The translations under genes and the position numbers were made by a program. This document shows, one piece after another, positions 43,546 to 55,919 of a stretch of DNA of 64,000 nucleotides (its first letter is position 1; each line of letters begins with the position of its first letter). Source of the DNA: Pogonophryne albipinna (Eukaryota > Chordata > Actinopteri > Perciformes > Artedidraconidae). The DNA lies in NCBI GenBank assembly GCA_028583405.1, contig JAPTMU010000091.1:495401-559400 (forward strand). Reading direction: 5' to 3'. The notes below the pieces were generated by a model. That model did not search any database and was not told the origin of the DNA. It saw nothing but the letters and a program-made list of their open reading frames with translations.

Positions 43546-44389
43546 TATCTTGATGAGCCTGAAGGGTAAACACCAGGTTTACTAATCTACCCGCACAATT
43601 TCTCTGGTGTCAGAATGTCTTGCGATGTTGGTAAATTGTTCAAAAACACCATTTCATTAAGGGTTAAAAGTTTACCGTTACTGTGACATATCAGTATAGC
43701 CACGGAGGATAGTTTGTGTGTTTCATTCCCATGCATCAAGGTTATTTTCATGTATGTAATTGTTTTTCCTGCACAGTGTAGAGTCTTGTTGTGATTAGAG
43801 GGATACAGGTATTTCATTAAAAAAACGTGCTCCCTGGAGAATAGCTACAGCATTTATATCACAATTTAATCGGAGCTGATCACAACTTGTCATGTCATCC
43901 AGTCATGTCGATGAGCGTTCGGGCTGTGAATAAACACTTGTGTTTTACTTTTAGGCTGTCTGAAGGTATGGACAGCTATCAAAGCTACTATACATCACAT
44001 TAAGAACGATGTACAAATGAAAGTCGGACACAAATATATCATTTAAATGATTTATTCAAGTTTGCAATATTTTGAACAGGCATCCACACAGTCACCTACT
44101 TTGTAATGTTCGATACCTCCCTGTAAGCGTCACGATATCCACCTCTCACCCACAACCTCACATACGAGTACTGAATGTGCATCAAAATGATCTTAGGAAG
44201 GCAGATATAGCAAAAGATGAACGTAAACGACAAACGAGGCGATCGACATGGTAAGTCAACAATGGGTCCTCAATGTACACGCCCCGGATTCCTATGACGA
44301 AAATAATATAATGTCGCAAGTTGTCATGACTCACGTTATACTGCAACACCGTTACCGAATAAAATGTGGAACGAACAACTGGTGATATC

Positions 44390-45153
44390 TTCTTCTTCTC
44401 TTGTTTTTGGCGGATTGCAAACAACTTAAAAAGGTGCCTACCGCCACCTACTGTACATGAGTATGAATCATCAAATCATTCTCTTTAACCTATGATCTAA
44501 ACAAAATTAAATTAAAATCAATCAATAAAACCATGAAATAAATAAAACAAAAATACAAATCTATGTTCTTTCCTGACCTAATGTTAAATTATTTTTCCTA
44601 CCCCAGTTTCACTCAAGAATTTAAACAATGCCTTTCTGGTAGCTCTTACTCCCTCTCCTTTTGTTCCCAAAACAGCAACCACACTCCATTCCCTCTCTGC
44701 CTCTAAAACTTTAGCCTTTAATTGTTCTCTTTCCGCTTTATAGATGTCACAATGTAACAAGATATGTTCTACATCTACTTTTACTGCACAGTTCCCACAC
44801 TTGTTACTGTCACTTTTCCCCATGATATACAGCGTACTATTCAAAGCCGTGTGATTTATTCTGAGTCTAGCCATCATGATTTCCTCCCTTCCGTTTCTTT
44901 CTTTATGAATATAATTGTATTTGTACTTTGTGATAGTCCTTGCCTTTCTGGTCTTTCTCCCACCTTTTCTGCCAGATCTCCATCCCTTTTTTCTTAATAA
45001 CTGCTTTTCCTTCTCCAAGTTGAACTGGTAATGTTATTTGCTTTTGTAGTGCACTTTTTGCTAATTTATCAGCACACTCGTTCCCTTTCACCCCCTCATG
45101 TGCACTCATTCCCTTTCACCCCCTCATGTGCAGGCACCCAGCAGAACTGCAGA
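44390..45153 (-). mobile_element. I/Nimb-type LINE fragment with RNase H end
   Basis: Minus strand. SAHEGVKGNECADKLAKSAL is the end of an RNase H domain (H...N-x-x-A-D). It is followed after a frame change by MARLRINHTALNSTLYIMGK, C-x2-C...H-x4-C (CGNCAVKVDVEHILLHC) and the 3'UTR, with a GGTGCCTACCGCCACCTACTG block near the tail. RNase H plus a CCHC-like end fits I-clade LINEs. It is cut by the assembly gap at 45154. Confidence 0.7.
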
Positions 45154-46153
45154 NNNNNNNNNNNNNNNNNNNNNNNNNNNNNNNNNNNNNNNNNNNNNNN
45201 NNNNNNNNNNNNNNNNNNNNNNNNNNNNNNNNNNNNNNNNNNNNNNNNNNNNNNNNNNNNNNNNNNNNNNNNNNNNNNNNNNNNNNNNNNNNNNNNNNNN
45301 NNNNNNNNNNNNNNNNNNNNNNNNNNNNNNNNNNNNNNNNNNNNNNNNNNNNNNNNNNNNNNNNNNNNNNNNNNNNNNNNNNNNNNNNNNNNNNNNNNNN
45401 NNNNNNNNNNNNNNNNNNNNNNNNNNNNNNNNNNNNNNNNNNNNNNNNNNNNNNNNNNNNNNNNNNNNNNNNNNNNNNNNNNNNNNNNNNNNNNNNNNNN
45501 NNNNNNNNNNNNNNNNNNNNNNNNNNNNNNNNNNNNNNNNNNNNNNNNNNNNNNNNNNNNNNNNNNNNNNNNNNNNNNNNNNNNNNNNNNNNNNNNNNNN
45601 NNNNNNNNNNNNNNNNNNNNNNNNNNNNNNNNNNNNNNNNNNNNNNNNNNNNNNNNNNNNNNNNNNNNNNNNNNNNNNNNNNNNNNNNNNNNNNNNNNNN
45701 NNNNNNNNNNNNNNNNNNNNNNNNNNNNNNNNNNNNNNNNNNNNNNNNNNNNNNNNNNNNNNNNNNNNNNNNNNNNNNNNNNNNNNNNNNNNNNNNNNNN
45801 NNNNNNNNNNNNNNNNNNNNNNNNNNNNNNNNNNNNNNNNNNNNNNNNNNNNNNNNNNNNNNNNNNNNNNNNNNNNNNNNNNNNNNNNNNNNNNNNNNNN
45901 NNNNNNNNNNNNNNNNNNNNNNNNNNNNNNNNNNNNNNNNNNNNNNNNNNNNNNNNNNNNNNNNNNNNNNNNNNNNNNNNNNNNNNNNNNNNNNNNNNNN
46001 NNNNNNNNNNNNNNNNNNNNNNNNNNNNNNNNNNNNNNNNNNNNNNNNNNNNNNNNNNNNNNNNNNNNNNNNNNNNNNNNNNNNNNNNNNNNNNNNNNNN
46101 NNNNNNNNNNNNNNNNNNNNNNNNNNNNNNNNNNNNNNNNNNNNNNNNNNNNN
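45154..46153. other. Assembly gap, exactly 1000 N
   Basis: A run of 1000 N, which suggests a fixed-size scaffold gap. Reading frames drawn through it are meaningless. Confidence 1.
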
Positions 46154-46679
46154 CCCATGGAGTATCAAATGAATAATGCCAGTAAAGGAAATTAGCCTAA
46201 CAGGTACCGTGAGGAATTGAAAATGTCATAATTTACCTTATTGTTGTGTTTTTGTATTTGCTTGGCTTACACAAGTGTGAAGAGTTTCATTCGGATATCA
46301 GTGGACATGGACATTGGGATGTCACCAGCATGTTACCGTCATCTTTATGTAAAACAATACACTCATTTCTATTAAGGCCCCAGGTAGACCACCACACCTG
46401 TCAGGGTGCGAGGAAAAGGTAGGACCCAAAAGCAGTATTAACAAAAAGCAAGCTTTAAATGTACAAAAAAAAAACGATGACAAAAGAAAACGAGACAAAG
46501 TTAGCATTACCAAAAAACAGGGGAGCACGAGTAAATAATCCAGGACCAAACTTCAAGGACAAACAGGGCCCTTTCTCATTTCATCAAATCCCCCTCCTCG
46601 ACTCCTCGGTCCTCCGGTAGTGACCCGGAAATGAATTTCAGCGCGCCATGTTGAAGGACATCTCATTTCACATTGAGGA

Positions 46680-47074
46680 CCGAGGGTCGAGGAGGCTCTC
46701 TGGAGGAGCTCTAACCGAGGAGAGAGGGTCGAGGAGGCTCTCTGGAGGAGCTCTAACCGAGGAGAGAGGGTCGAGGAGGCTCTCTGGAGGAGCTCTAACC
46801 GAGGAGAGAGGAGGCTCTCTGGAGGAGCAGAGAGGAGGCTCTCTGGAGGAGCTCTAACCGAGGAGAGAGGAGAGAGGAGGCTCTCTGGAGGAGCTCTAAC
46901 CGAGGAGAGAGGAGAGAGGAGGCTCTCTGGAGGAGCTCTAACCGAGGAGAGAGGAGAGAGGAGAGAGGAGGCTCTCTGGAGGAGCTCTAACCGAGGAGAG
47001 AGGAGAGAGGAGGCTCTCTGGAGGAGCTCTAACCGAGGAGAGAGGAGGCTCTCTGGAGGAGCTCTAACCGAGGA
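46680..47074. repeat. Minisatellite (copy 2)
   Basis: Same array and same unit order as 7508-7905. Confidence 0.9.
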
Positions 47075-47170
47075 TACACTGATGGGTCCTCCACGGCTCC
47101 TTCGCGGATGCATTTCCGGGAACGTTGGATATAAAGACGCGTGACACACCGCTGGAATCATTTCAAAACC

Positions 47171-48614
47171 ATGGCGGGAGCAATGCACAAATGTAAGTGT
47201 TGATAATGATTTGTTGGATTAGTTATTTAAGAAGTGAAATGCGCGATCCAACTCCGCCCGTCTGTATGCAGTTAGAGCCCTCTAACCACATTCCTTATTG
47301 ACATTTCACCTGATATTCTTTATGTTTTTATTCACATTTTAAATACACCCAATCCTGCTACAGCATGCCATGATGTTTAAAAGTGTAAACGTTAATTTTT
47401 TTGTAAAAGTTAAATCAACCAGAACTTTGTTTAGCATTCAGCACCATCATTTGGTTTGGGCTATGTTGTACACTAGAATCCATCGCTCATTACAGTCTGT
47501 AAATCTTCCAACAGTTTTAAGCTACACTATTCATATCTTAGACTGCACTGTAACTTTTATCTATGTATTTTTTCTTTTAATGTTTATTTTAGTATTTTTT
47601 CTTTTTAATGACTGATTTTAAATGCCATTTTCTTAATGTCTTTCATTTTTTGTAAAGCACTTTGAATTCCCTTGTGTTGAAAAGTGCTATATAAATAAAC
47701 TTGCCTTGCCTTACACCTTTTACTTTGTCTTTTCAAAGTGAGGGTCGAGAACGATAACCTTTTTACTGGCCGAAGGCACACTGCCAAGAAAGCCTGGGAG
47801 TGAGTGACATTTTCCTGGTTGGGAACATATGATCCTTAGCATTTACATATTGGTGGTTACAATTTGTATTTTAATATTGTCTGCTGAACCTGTGAGTTTA
47901 AATATCGATTGCTTTGTTAGATGACACCTGTTGCTGCAGACCTTATTAATTGCTGACCAGCTTGAAACCTCTCTTGTATCACTCAGGGAAATTCTAAAGG
48001 CCCTTGGCTTGTGCGGTTCGGTAACCCCCACGCAGATCGGGAAAAAGTGGGATAACCTGAAACGGAAATACAAGGTAATGTGTTATCATTCTTTCGTTTA
48101 CTCGTGTCTTGTGTGTCTGTGAAACCATGGTTGTGTCTGCTCGCTGCTTTTGTATAACTTTACCTCTCGTTTTTGTAGGAGTTGAGATGCCCCCCAACCG
48201 GGTCAGGGACCGACAGGGGAGAGGCCACAGCAGCCACATGGCCGTATTTTACGGCCATGCATGAGGCCATCGGTGGGACGCCATCCATCGACCCTCCCAC
48301 CCTGATGGACTCGGCCACGGCTGCTGTGGCTTCTGGCAGTGGCTCAACATCCACTGAGGCTGTCCAGACTCCAGAGCCAGGCCACAGTGGAGGATGAGGA
48401 GGCCACAGAGTCTGGCTCGGACAGCCAGGAGTGTGTTGAGCCATCCACCTCTGCTGCTCCCCCTCCCCGGAAAAAAAGACAAAGCCCTTTACTACAGTTC
48501 CTGGAGGCAGAGGCGGTCAAGGAGGAGGACCGCTTCAACCGCCAGCAGGCAGCCTCGGAGGAAGCCTCCGCCAAATTCCTCAAGCTCTTTGAGGAACTAG
48601 TTAGGAAGGAATAG
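47171..48614 (+). pseudogene. Myb/SANT-like protein (copy 2), frameshifted
   Basis: Exons 47171-47192, 47739-47799, 47987-48074 and 48179-48614, identical in plan to 8004-9447, including the TGA and +1 shift in exon 4. Confidence 0.65.
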
Positions 48615-51608
48615 TGTCTGTTTTTCTTCTTTTTTCTGTACTTTGGATGTGTTCATTTATTCTTTATTTATATATGTTACAACATTTAGTAAACATATTT
48701 AAGTTTGACCTTAACTCTTGTGTGGTGTGTTCATATTTCTGTTATTCAGCCAGTGTTCGTGGGTCTGGTGGACCCGAACACCCTGTATGTAATATCAATG
48801 TGTAGGGGGGGGGTACAGTGGGTGGTCACTGAAAATGTGTTCTGATATCTTCACAGAAAATTCAATTCAAATCCTTTATTTATCCAGGTGAAATCCCATT
48901 GAGATCATTGATCTCTTTTTCAAGGGAGACCTGCAGAGCCAAGGCCATTGAGTGAGTTAGAGAAAATAAATTAGCATTTTTCTTTAGAAAAATAATAAAC
49001 GGGTCCCACAGACCCGAACACCATAGGGTTACATCAAGCATGAAGCCTTCTTTACAATTAGACATACAGAAACACACATGTTTACTGAAGATACAAGGAG
49101 ATCTTTATTTGATACAAAGCTGAATATACATGTTATGATTGTGACCTGACTGAAAAGCCAACGTTTTTAAAGTCTTTTTGCAACCCAAGGCATAACTGTC
49201 TATAGTCATACAGAAAGTCATGGCCACTGATTTCCGCTTTTTAGATCTCCACCTCAAAAAATTCTGCGTATAAACCAACCGTGTGTAAAGTATCCAAATG
49301 CAATATCAGGGATGTTTTATTATAAATAATATATACATTAACATTGAGGCAAGTTACTGCATGTAGCTCAAACCCCACATAAGTACAATTGCTAACACAA
49401 GTCTCTTCTTTCTTTTCAAGTTCAGTCAAAGCATAACAATATTTTATCACTGAACATGACTCAATTTCAACACTAAACGTAACACTTTCTGAAGAGATTG
49501 TGCGATGGCCTATTTCACATACAATTTGTAATAAAGATATGTGTCTGTAAAGTCCTTTGCTCTAAATAAACTTGAGCAAGGTGAAATTGGAAATAAGGCT
49601 TATAAATGGACAAACAAAAGAACCGAGTAATGCATCTGGCCAGTAAATGCATTTTTCATCGGTGAAGAAAACAAACGGGTAACAAAAAAACTGGCCATAA
49701 ATAAAAATCCTCTCAACAATAATCGTGGTAGTTCAGCTGGACCGGGTTTTGGTCAGGAGCCGAGATTTGGTTTGCCAGTCTGTCTCTCCGGCCCTGTCCA
49801 CCTCGCTCCCCCCTCACAGGACGAGGTGGAGACCTCTCTACCCCCTCCTGCTGGGTCTGCTTCCTCCAGATGAGGAGCAAAGCCCGCCGGCAGACATGTC
49901 AGTACACCTGCTGCAAGAGTGGCCAGGCCAAGAGGATCGACACTGGCCACACTCGCATTGCAGACGGGCCTGGCACCACGAGGGGGCAAAAGGGGGCATT
50001 GACCCCTCAGTTGTATTCTTTGCCCCCTCACTTTGAGCATCTCTCTTCTTTGATTCTTCCATCAAAAAGTACAATAAATGTCACAATTATTAAATTAAAT
50101 AACTTTAAATAATTATTTTCCCCAATACACGTTACTTTGTTTAGATCAGATGTGTGGGCAGGCAGTCAAGCAAGGTGTAAAAAAGCCTCGTAACAGAGTA
50201 ACAGTGTTGTGCCTGTTTGTAGCGTTAGCATATTTCTTCTTCTACCTACTTCTTCTTCTTCTAATTCAATGTACCTGCCCGCAAAATATTGGACAAAAGA
50301 AACTCGGCTAGTAGTGTCAACTAAATCCATAGTATTACAACAAAAGTGCTTTAAACGAGGTAAATTACGAATTTATGTTCTCAATCTCCAAGTGTGGGAT
50401 TGAATATTAAATTAGATTACCTTTATTGTCCCCAGGGGGAAATTCATTTTCACAGTTCTGTGAAAAAAATAAGACTGAGAACTACAGATAGCACCACACA
50501 TGATGGTTACTTGTTATTATTTAGGGCTGCAATGACTGTATGGATCAGGTTTTTGCCAAAGCGAGCCCTTTTAGTATATTAATCATAGGTTATGTATTAT
50601 ATCAGGGGTTGGCAACCCTAGGCACGCGGTACCGTAACCAGTGGCACACTAGGAATACGTGGAATAAGTGTGCAAAATATAAGTTTTTTATTATCGGATC
50701 CTGAACAAGACCGCCGCCAGAGCGTGTCTCCCTGTTACCTGCAGAAGGAAGCCATGCACGCAACGCAGCGCAGAAGGATAGCTTCTAGGCCCCGCTCTCT
50801 TTAACTCCAGTCGACTTCCTGCTGCTTTCCTACGTGGTGAAACGATTAGGGGTGTAGTGCTGCCAGAGCGCACCGGAACGCTGCGCTGGTGTTAACGTAT
50901 AACTTGTGGGACGAACAACTGGTGATATTCTATTATTTTAGACAGATGTATCGGGGCGTGTATCTTGAGGACCCATTGTTGACTCACCGGAAACATCTCG
51001 TCGTTAGCATTTTTTCGCTCGTGGCTAATTCATAGGCTCAGCGCTAACTTTGTGGTTAAAAAAAATGATCAGTTAGCTGAGTTTCTTCCTGTTACATGGA
51101 TATAAAACATTCATAGTTTATTGAATATTAAGATGCCCTCAGACGCTGTTACCTGCAGATGACGCGTTTTTCCCCCCGGTATCGGGGGGGCGGTCCAGAA
51201 CAGGTTAAATGTGAGCAGAAAGCAATCCATTTAATTGGCAATCTTGTCTGTATCAAACCTGTGTCTCTACCATGGCTTACACTGTACAAGTACCAACAGG
51301 TTTAACAACTAAATTCTAATGACCAGGGGCCTCATTTATAAAGCCTTGCGTAGGATTGGCGTGGGAAGGTTGCTTACATAGGACAAAGCAAATAAATACA
51401 CACCGACACTTTCCGATTCATAAAAGACTGCGTACAGGCACAGGACTTGCATACGGCACATCCTGTGCCAGTATTCTTTATAAATCACAATCAACTCGAA
51501 ATGCGGCGCAGCTTTTGCGGGCTTCACGTAACGCCCATATTTGCCCATAAATAGTCATTGAGACGCCCATAATGAATATTCATCAAACCGATTTCAGGTA
51601 CAACGAAC

Positions 51609-52470
51609 ATGGCAAAGAGCGAAAAAAGAGGCAAGAAAAGAAACTTCACAAATGGTGAAGTTGAAATCCTTGTCGGAGAAGTAGAGACAAGGCAAAACAT
51701 TTTGTTTGGTGGGCACAGTATTGGCGTAACAAATGCCAAAAAGGCAGCAGTGGCAGATGCTGTCAACTCTGCATCAGCACAGGGTCGCACTGTCGCTGAA
51801 ATAAAAAAGAAGCGGTCAGACGTAAAAGTGGAGGGCAAAAAACGCCTTGTCTCACACAGGCAGAGTGTCTGTGCCACGGGAGGGGGAAAGGGGGCACCGG
51901 AGCTCAGCCCCATGGATGAAAAGCTGGCAGGTATAATCGGTGAATCCCTCCTGAGTGGAGTGGTGACGGAGGCAGAGGGGGACACCGATGTTCAGGGTGC
52001 ACCGGATGAACCAGGTAACCACATTAATGTACCCGTGTTTGAAATGAGAGTAAACCAAATGCATCAAGTTGTGTTATATCTGCTGGTATGTAAAGAAAAC
52101 AATAAGTCTATTTAGAAAAACAAATCATAACTTTATTTAACAAAACCATTTTCATTTAGATGCTGCTTGTTCCAGCGGGGTTGGGGAACAGTGTACCGAG
52201 GAACCTGTGTTGAGCCCCGGCGTCTCCACTGCACCTCCTGCGCAGCCCTCCAGCAGCGGCCGTGTCCTCACGGAGGCAGTCCTGCAGATGCAGAGTGAAA
52301 CAATTTCTACTATACACAAGGTTGCAAGAGAGCTGGGACAACTTCGTAATGTGTTGGCTGACACTTCTTTAAAACAATTGGCTAATAAATTAAATGTTAA
52401 TGGGTCAAGATATGTTTTTATTCAACACTTTTTTATTAAAACGTTGCACTTCCACAGATCATGTATCTGA
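51609..52470 (+). CDS. Harbinger-type Myb-like protein (copy 2)
   Basis: Exons 51609-52014 and 52160-52470. The N-terminal DNA-binding part is unchanged. A 20-bp deletion near 52440 changes the last residues and moves the stop to 52468-52470. Confidence 0.65.
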
Positions 52471-52849
52471 GGGGAAATAGGTCCCTTTTCTTGGACCCAT
52501 TTGGGGCCACCAAAGACCAGATGAGCCGCTGCAAAGAGCTAACATGGTAAATCAAATATCAGCTGTAATGTCTTTACTAGAAAAATTCATGCATTCAGGA
52601 TTATATTAAGGGAGCCACATAAATAATGTTCCTGATTACTACTGTTTTACTTGAATAACGTAAGATCGTTCTCTGTGAACATTCAGCTCTTCTTGACTTA
52701 AAAAAGGATTGTATGTCCAAAACATAATCTGTTCCCTGTGTAGATCGCTGGTCCGCCAGAAAAACCCAGCTGTTGGGAGATGGGCAAGCGAGAGCCTGGA
52801 TCATCCCAAACAGCAGGACACGACATCATGCGGTGTGTTCATTTGCAAG
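52458..52849 (+). pseudogene. Ulp1-like protease remnant (copy 2)
   Basis: Pieces 52458-52546 and 52744-52849, equivalent to 13312-13703, with the same SCGVFICK end and the same TGA at the junction. Confidence 0.5.
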
Positions 52850-53185
52850 GTAACACTTATGAATGTGTATAGAGTGGCGAAGTCACGCCCATCTACTTCC
52901 GGTCCATGGGACCTTATTTCGGAAAAAGTATGTATTGAAGTCAATGGAGAGAGAAAACGTATCTTTCGATCCCGTTTGAATTGTGCCACGAATTACACAT
53001 ATGATGTTTGTCAATCTTAAAAAATAATTTCCATGTCAAAAAAGTCAGTTTGTCGTAAAATTGTTGAAATATAAGACTATGAAAAATACGCAACTAGAAA
53101 GACTACAAAACCCAGGGTCGCGTAAGTGATGTCACAATTGTTTTCCTCCACTAAGAGATAGCTAAGATAAGATAACTTTAACAAG

Positions 53186-53309
53186 ATGCCTGTGTGCTTA
53201 GTAGCAGGTTGTTATCATACCAGCAATGGGTCTTGCTCGTTCTTTCGCTTCCCATCTGATGAAAGGACCAGGAGTGGCTGGATCAAGTTAGCTACCTACC
53301 TACGTATGG
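53186..53309 (+). mobile_element. THAP-domain start (copy 2)
   Basis: Equivalent to 14040-14163; the half-finger MPVCLVAGCYHTSNGSCSFF is unchanged. Confidence 0.5.
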
Positions 53310-53438
53310 GTATGTTTAACAAATATTTAGGTTCAAGTACCGTAAATCATTAGAGTGATATTCCCTGAGCAGTTTGCCTTGATAATGATGGAAGAGTACC
53401 CATTTGATTAACACAAGCTATGCTATTTATCTTTACAG

Positions 53439-55330
53439 AGGAGCCAACACGATGAACCTGAGCAGTCCATTGATGCACTTAAACAAGCAGGGACTGTTCA
53501 GCAGGAGGTAGGTCAACTTTGTATTATGCTTTGAAAGCATTGGGGTATGTTTATTGCAGTTTATATGTGCATTTTTATTTCACAGGAATTGGAGGAGAGT
53601 TATCTTCCACTAACAGCTGTGTGGTTCAGCAGTGCAATGTTGGTTGAGATGGACAAAATTAGTCCATCCCATCTTCCTGGCCCTGATGAGTGCACACCAA
53701 AACGGCAAAAGGTAATTTGTTTGTTGCTTTGTATGTTGGTTGATGCCCTATTATAAAATGTATCCTTCCTGACAAACTTTAAATGTATTACAGTGAGGAC
53801 AACTTATACTGTCCATAAGGAGTTATTAGTGGAGGATTAATCATTTTGTTTTCCTTCCGTTAGAAAGCAAAGATGGAGCTGAAGCAGAGGGCTCCTGCCT
53901 CCAAGAGGACCCTGGCAAAGCGACAGGTTGTTCTTGTTTTCTTCTTTTTTAAAGGCAATATAGGACTTGTTTAAAACTAAGAAATTACACAAATATTGGT
54001 GGTGTTATTTATTCTCAAGTTGACTTAATTGTTTTGTTTTTTTAGGGGGAGGCAGCTCCCATGGTTGTGGAGGTGATTTTACGGCCACCTACCAGTAGAG
54101 GGACAGTTGCTGTGGAGCAGCAGGTCTGTGCTCTTTGTGTGAAGGATGTGATATAATAATAATAATAATTTTGTATTAATAATTGTATAGCTTTCTATTA
54201 TTTAGTTAAACGTTTGTGAAACAATTTAAGACCGTGTTTTTAGCAGTTTTTTTTATATATTAATTTTCTTTTAGGTGGAGCCATTGCCAGGAGTGGAGCC
54301 ATTGCCAGGAGTGGAGCCATTGCCAGGGGTGGAGCCATTGCCCAGCGTAGAGCCATCACTGAGCGTAGAGCCATCACTGAGCATGGAGCCATCACCAAGC
54401 AACGAGCCATCACCCAGCGTGATAGTGGATGTTGATGATGACAACAGATGGAGAACAGGTAAGGGCTATGCTTGCATGTGTTCAGAAAAAGTGCAGTTGG
54501 CTGTTGTCGCAGGGACTGATGCGAGGTCTGCATCAGTTTCTGACGATAGAATATCTGTTGCATGTTCTATAGCGGCTGCGATCAAACATTTGATTGCGCC
54601 TGTGTGTACGGCAGTACACACAGGCGCAGTACAGAGCAGTACAGATATCGATGCCATACGTGTTGCAGGGTCAAAGCTTAACTCGTTTGTATTAGGGGAA
54701 GCCCATACAATGAATGTAAAGCCAAAGAACTTGTGCAGGTTGGTTGAGCAGACCAGTGTGTTTGGACGTAAGTGGAACTTCAATATGGGCCTGCCAGTGT
54801 ACGGCGAATATAATTTGTCTGAAGGGGATAAGGTATTGTCGGAGAAGCTGCTTGAACACTTATCCAGGGATGGCATGTGTCTGTTTAACCTAAATTCCAC
54901 AGCCAGTGCAATTATTAAACACAATGACTGTACTGTGGTCGTTGATTGTGGCACACGTGGTGCGTCTGGGTTAGCATCCAGTGTTGGCACATCTGTAGCC
55001 GTGTTCAACACATGCCCTAATGACCTGATGCTTTACATCAGGAGTCTCAAGAAGTCATTGAAAACAGAGGTTTTGCATAACAAGCCTTTCTGTGAAAGCA
55101 GCTCAAGTTAATTTGGAGACGGCTAGAGTCATTTCAGACAGTGATGGGGACACGTGTGTCAGGGGAATATTCAGTCAGGGTGACCAACGGTTTAAATATG
55201 CAGGACTTCAGTGCATGGCTGTAAGTTTGGTAGGCATAGCAAAACACACAGTTGACAGCGTGTTTACATGGCGGTCCGACCACCTGGATAAAGTTGTTCT
55301 TGGTGACAATCTGTACACCTCCCTGCGTGA
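53439..55330 (+). CDS. Helitron accessory ORF with C76-like domains (copy 2)
   Basis: Exons 53439-53507, 53586-53711, 53864-53926, 54046-54123 and 54275-55111, then the shifted segment to 55330 where the ERV begins. It keeps every splice site and the same frameshift at the end of the fifth exon, so both features predate the duplication or are shared by two alleles. Confidence 0.55.
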
Positions 55331-55919
55331 TGTTAGTGTATTCTAGAACCCTGAAGGCAGGAGAGACTGAAAAGAGTCAAGGGAAGCTTATAAAAGTTAA
55401 CAGCATTTAATTACACAAAAGATGCGGTGGTGTACAAAATGAAATGTGCGAGTGGAGGCGCTCTCCTCATCCGACCGGTCAGTCCAGGTCAGCAGGTAGA
55501 AAGAGGTCAATTCTTGGCTTGCTCTTCCTGTTGTCATCTGAGGTCTTCTCCTATTGGCCGGCGTCGTCGGGGGGCGGGTCCAATGCAATTCCTGCCTTTT
55601 TCCGTTGTTAAATTATATCATTCTGGTGTCTGTGGTTATTTAAACATTCCCTAATAAACGTTATTCAGCGGTAATAAATGAGTGCTAAACCCAGTGTGCT
55701 CGGTGTACAACATCACATGTCATTTCACCTTTGATTCACGGTTTGAAAATGCAGCATTTCGCCACATGCTAATGCTAACCGGAAGTGAATAATTTTCAGA
55801 ATAAAAGTATTAAGTTAATAGTTAGTGAACTTCCGGTTTTTCAGAATAAAACGGATTTAAATTAAATTGTGTATTTAATTCAAATTACGCCATATCAACA
55901 TTGATTTTAATTTCTAACA
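55331..55919 (-). repeat. ERV 3' LTR (copy 2)
   Basis: 589 bp as in copy 1, with rare substitutions (for example GTGGTTATTT against GTGGTCATTT). Confidence 0.85.

Larger units (their letters stand above)
40391..44345. mobile_element. Element with about 0.6 kb terminal inverted repeats, interrupted
   Basis: The left arm (40391-40989, continuing 42414-42478) is the inverted copy of the right arm (43672-44345), read from GTTGCAGTATAAC through ACTTGCGACAT inward. The centre (about 42480-43670) contains a partial third copy of arm sequence (42525-42650), a hAT-like piece and a LINE tail. No transposase was found, so it is a foldback-type or internally replaced non-autonomous element. Confidence 0.7.

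Noticed and set aside
45031..46195. Long reading frames across the N run
   Set aside because: They consist of unknown residues; pure artefact of the gap.
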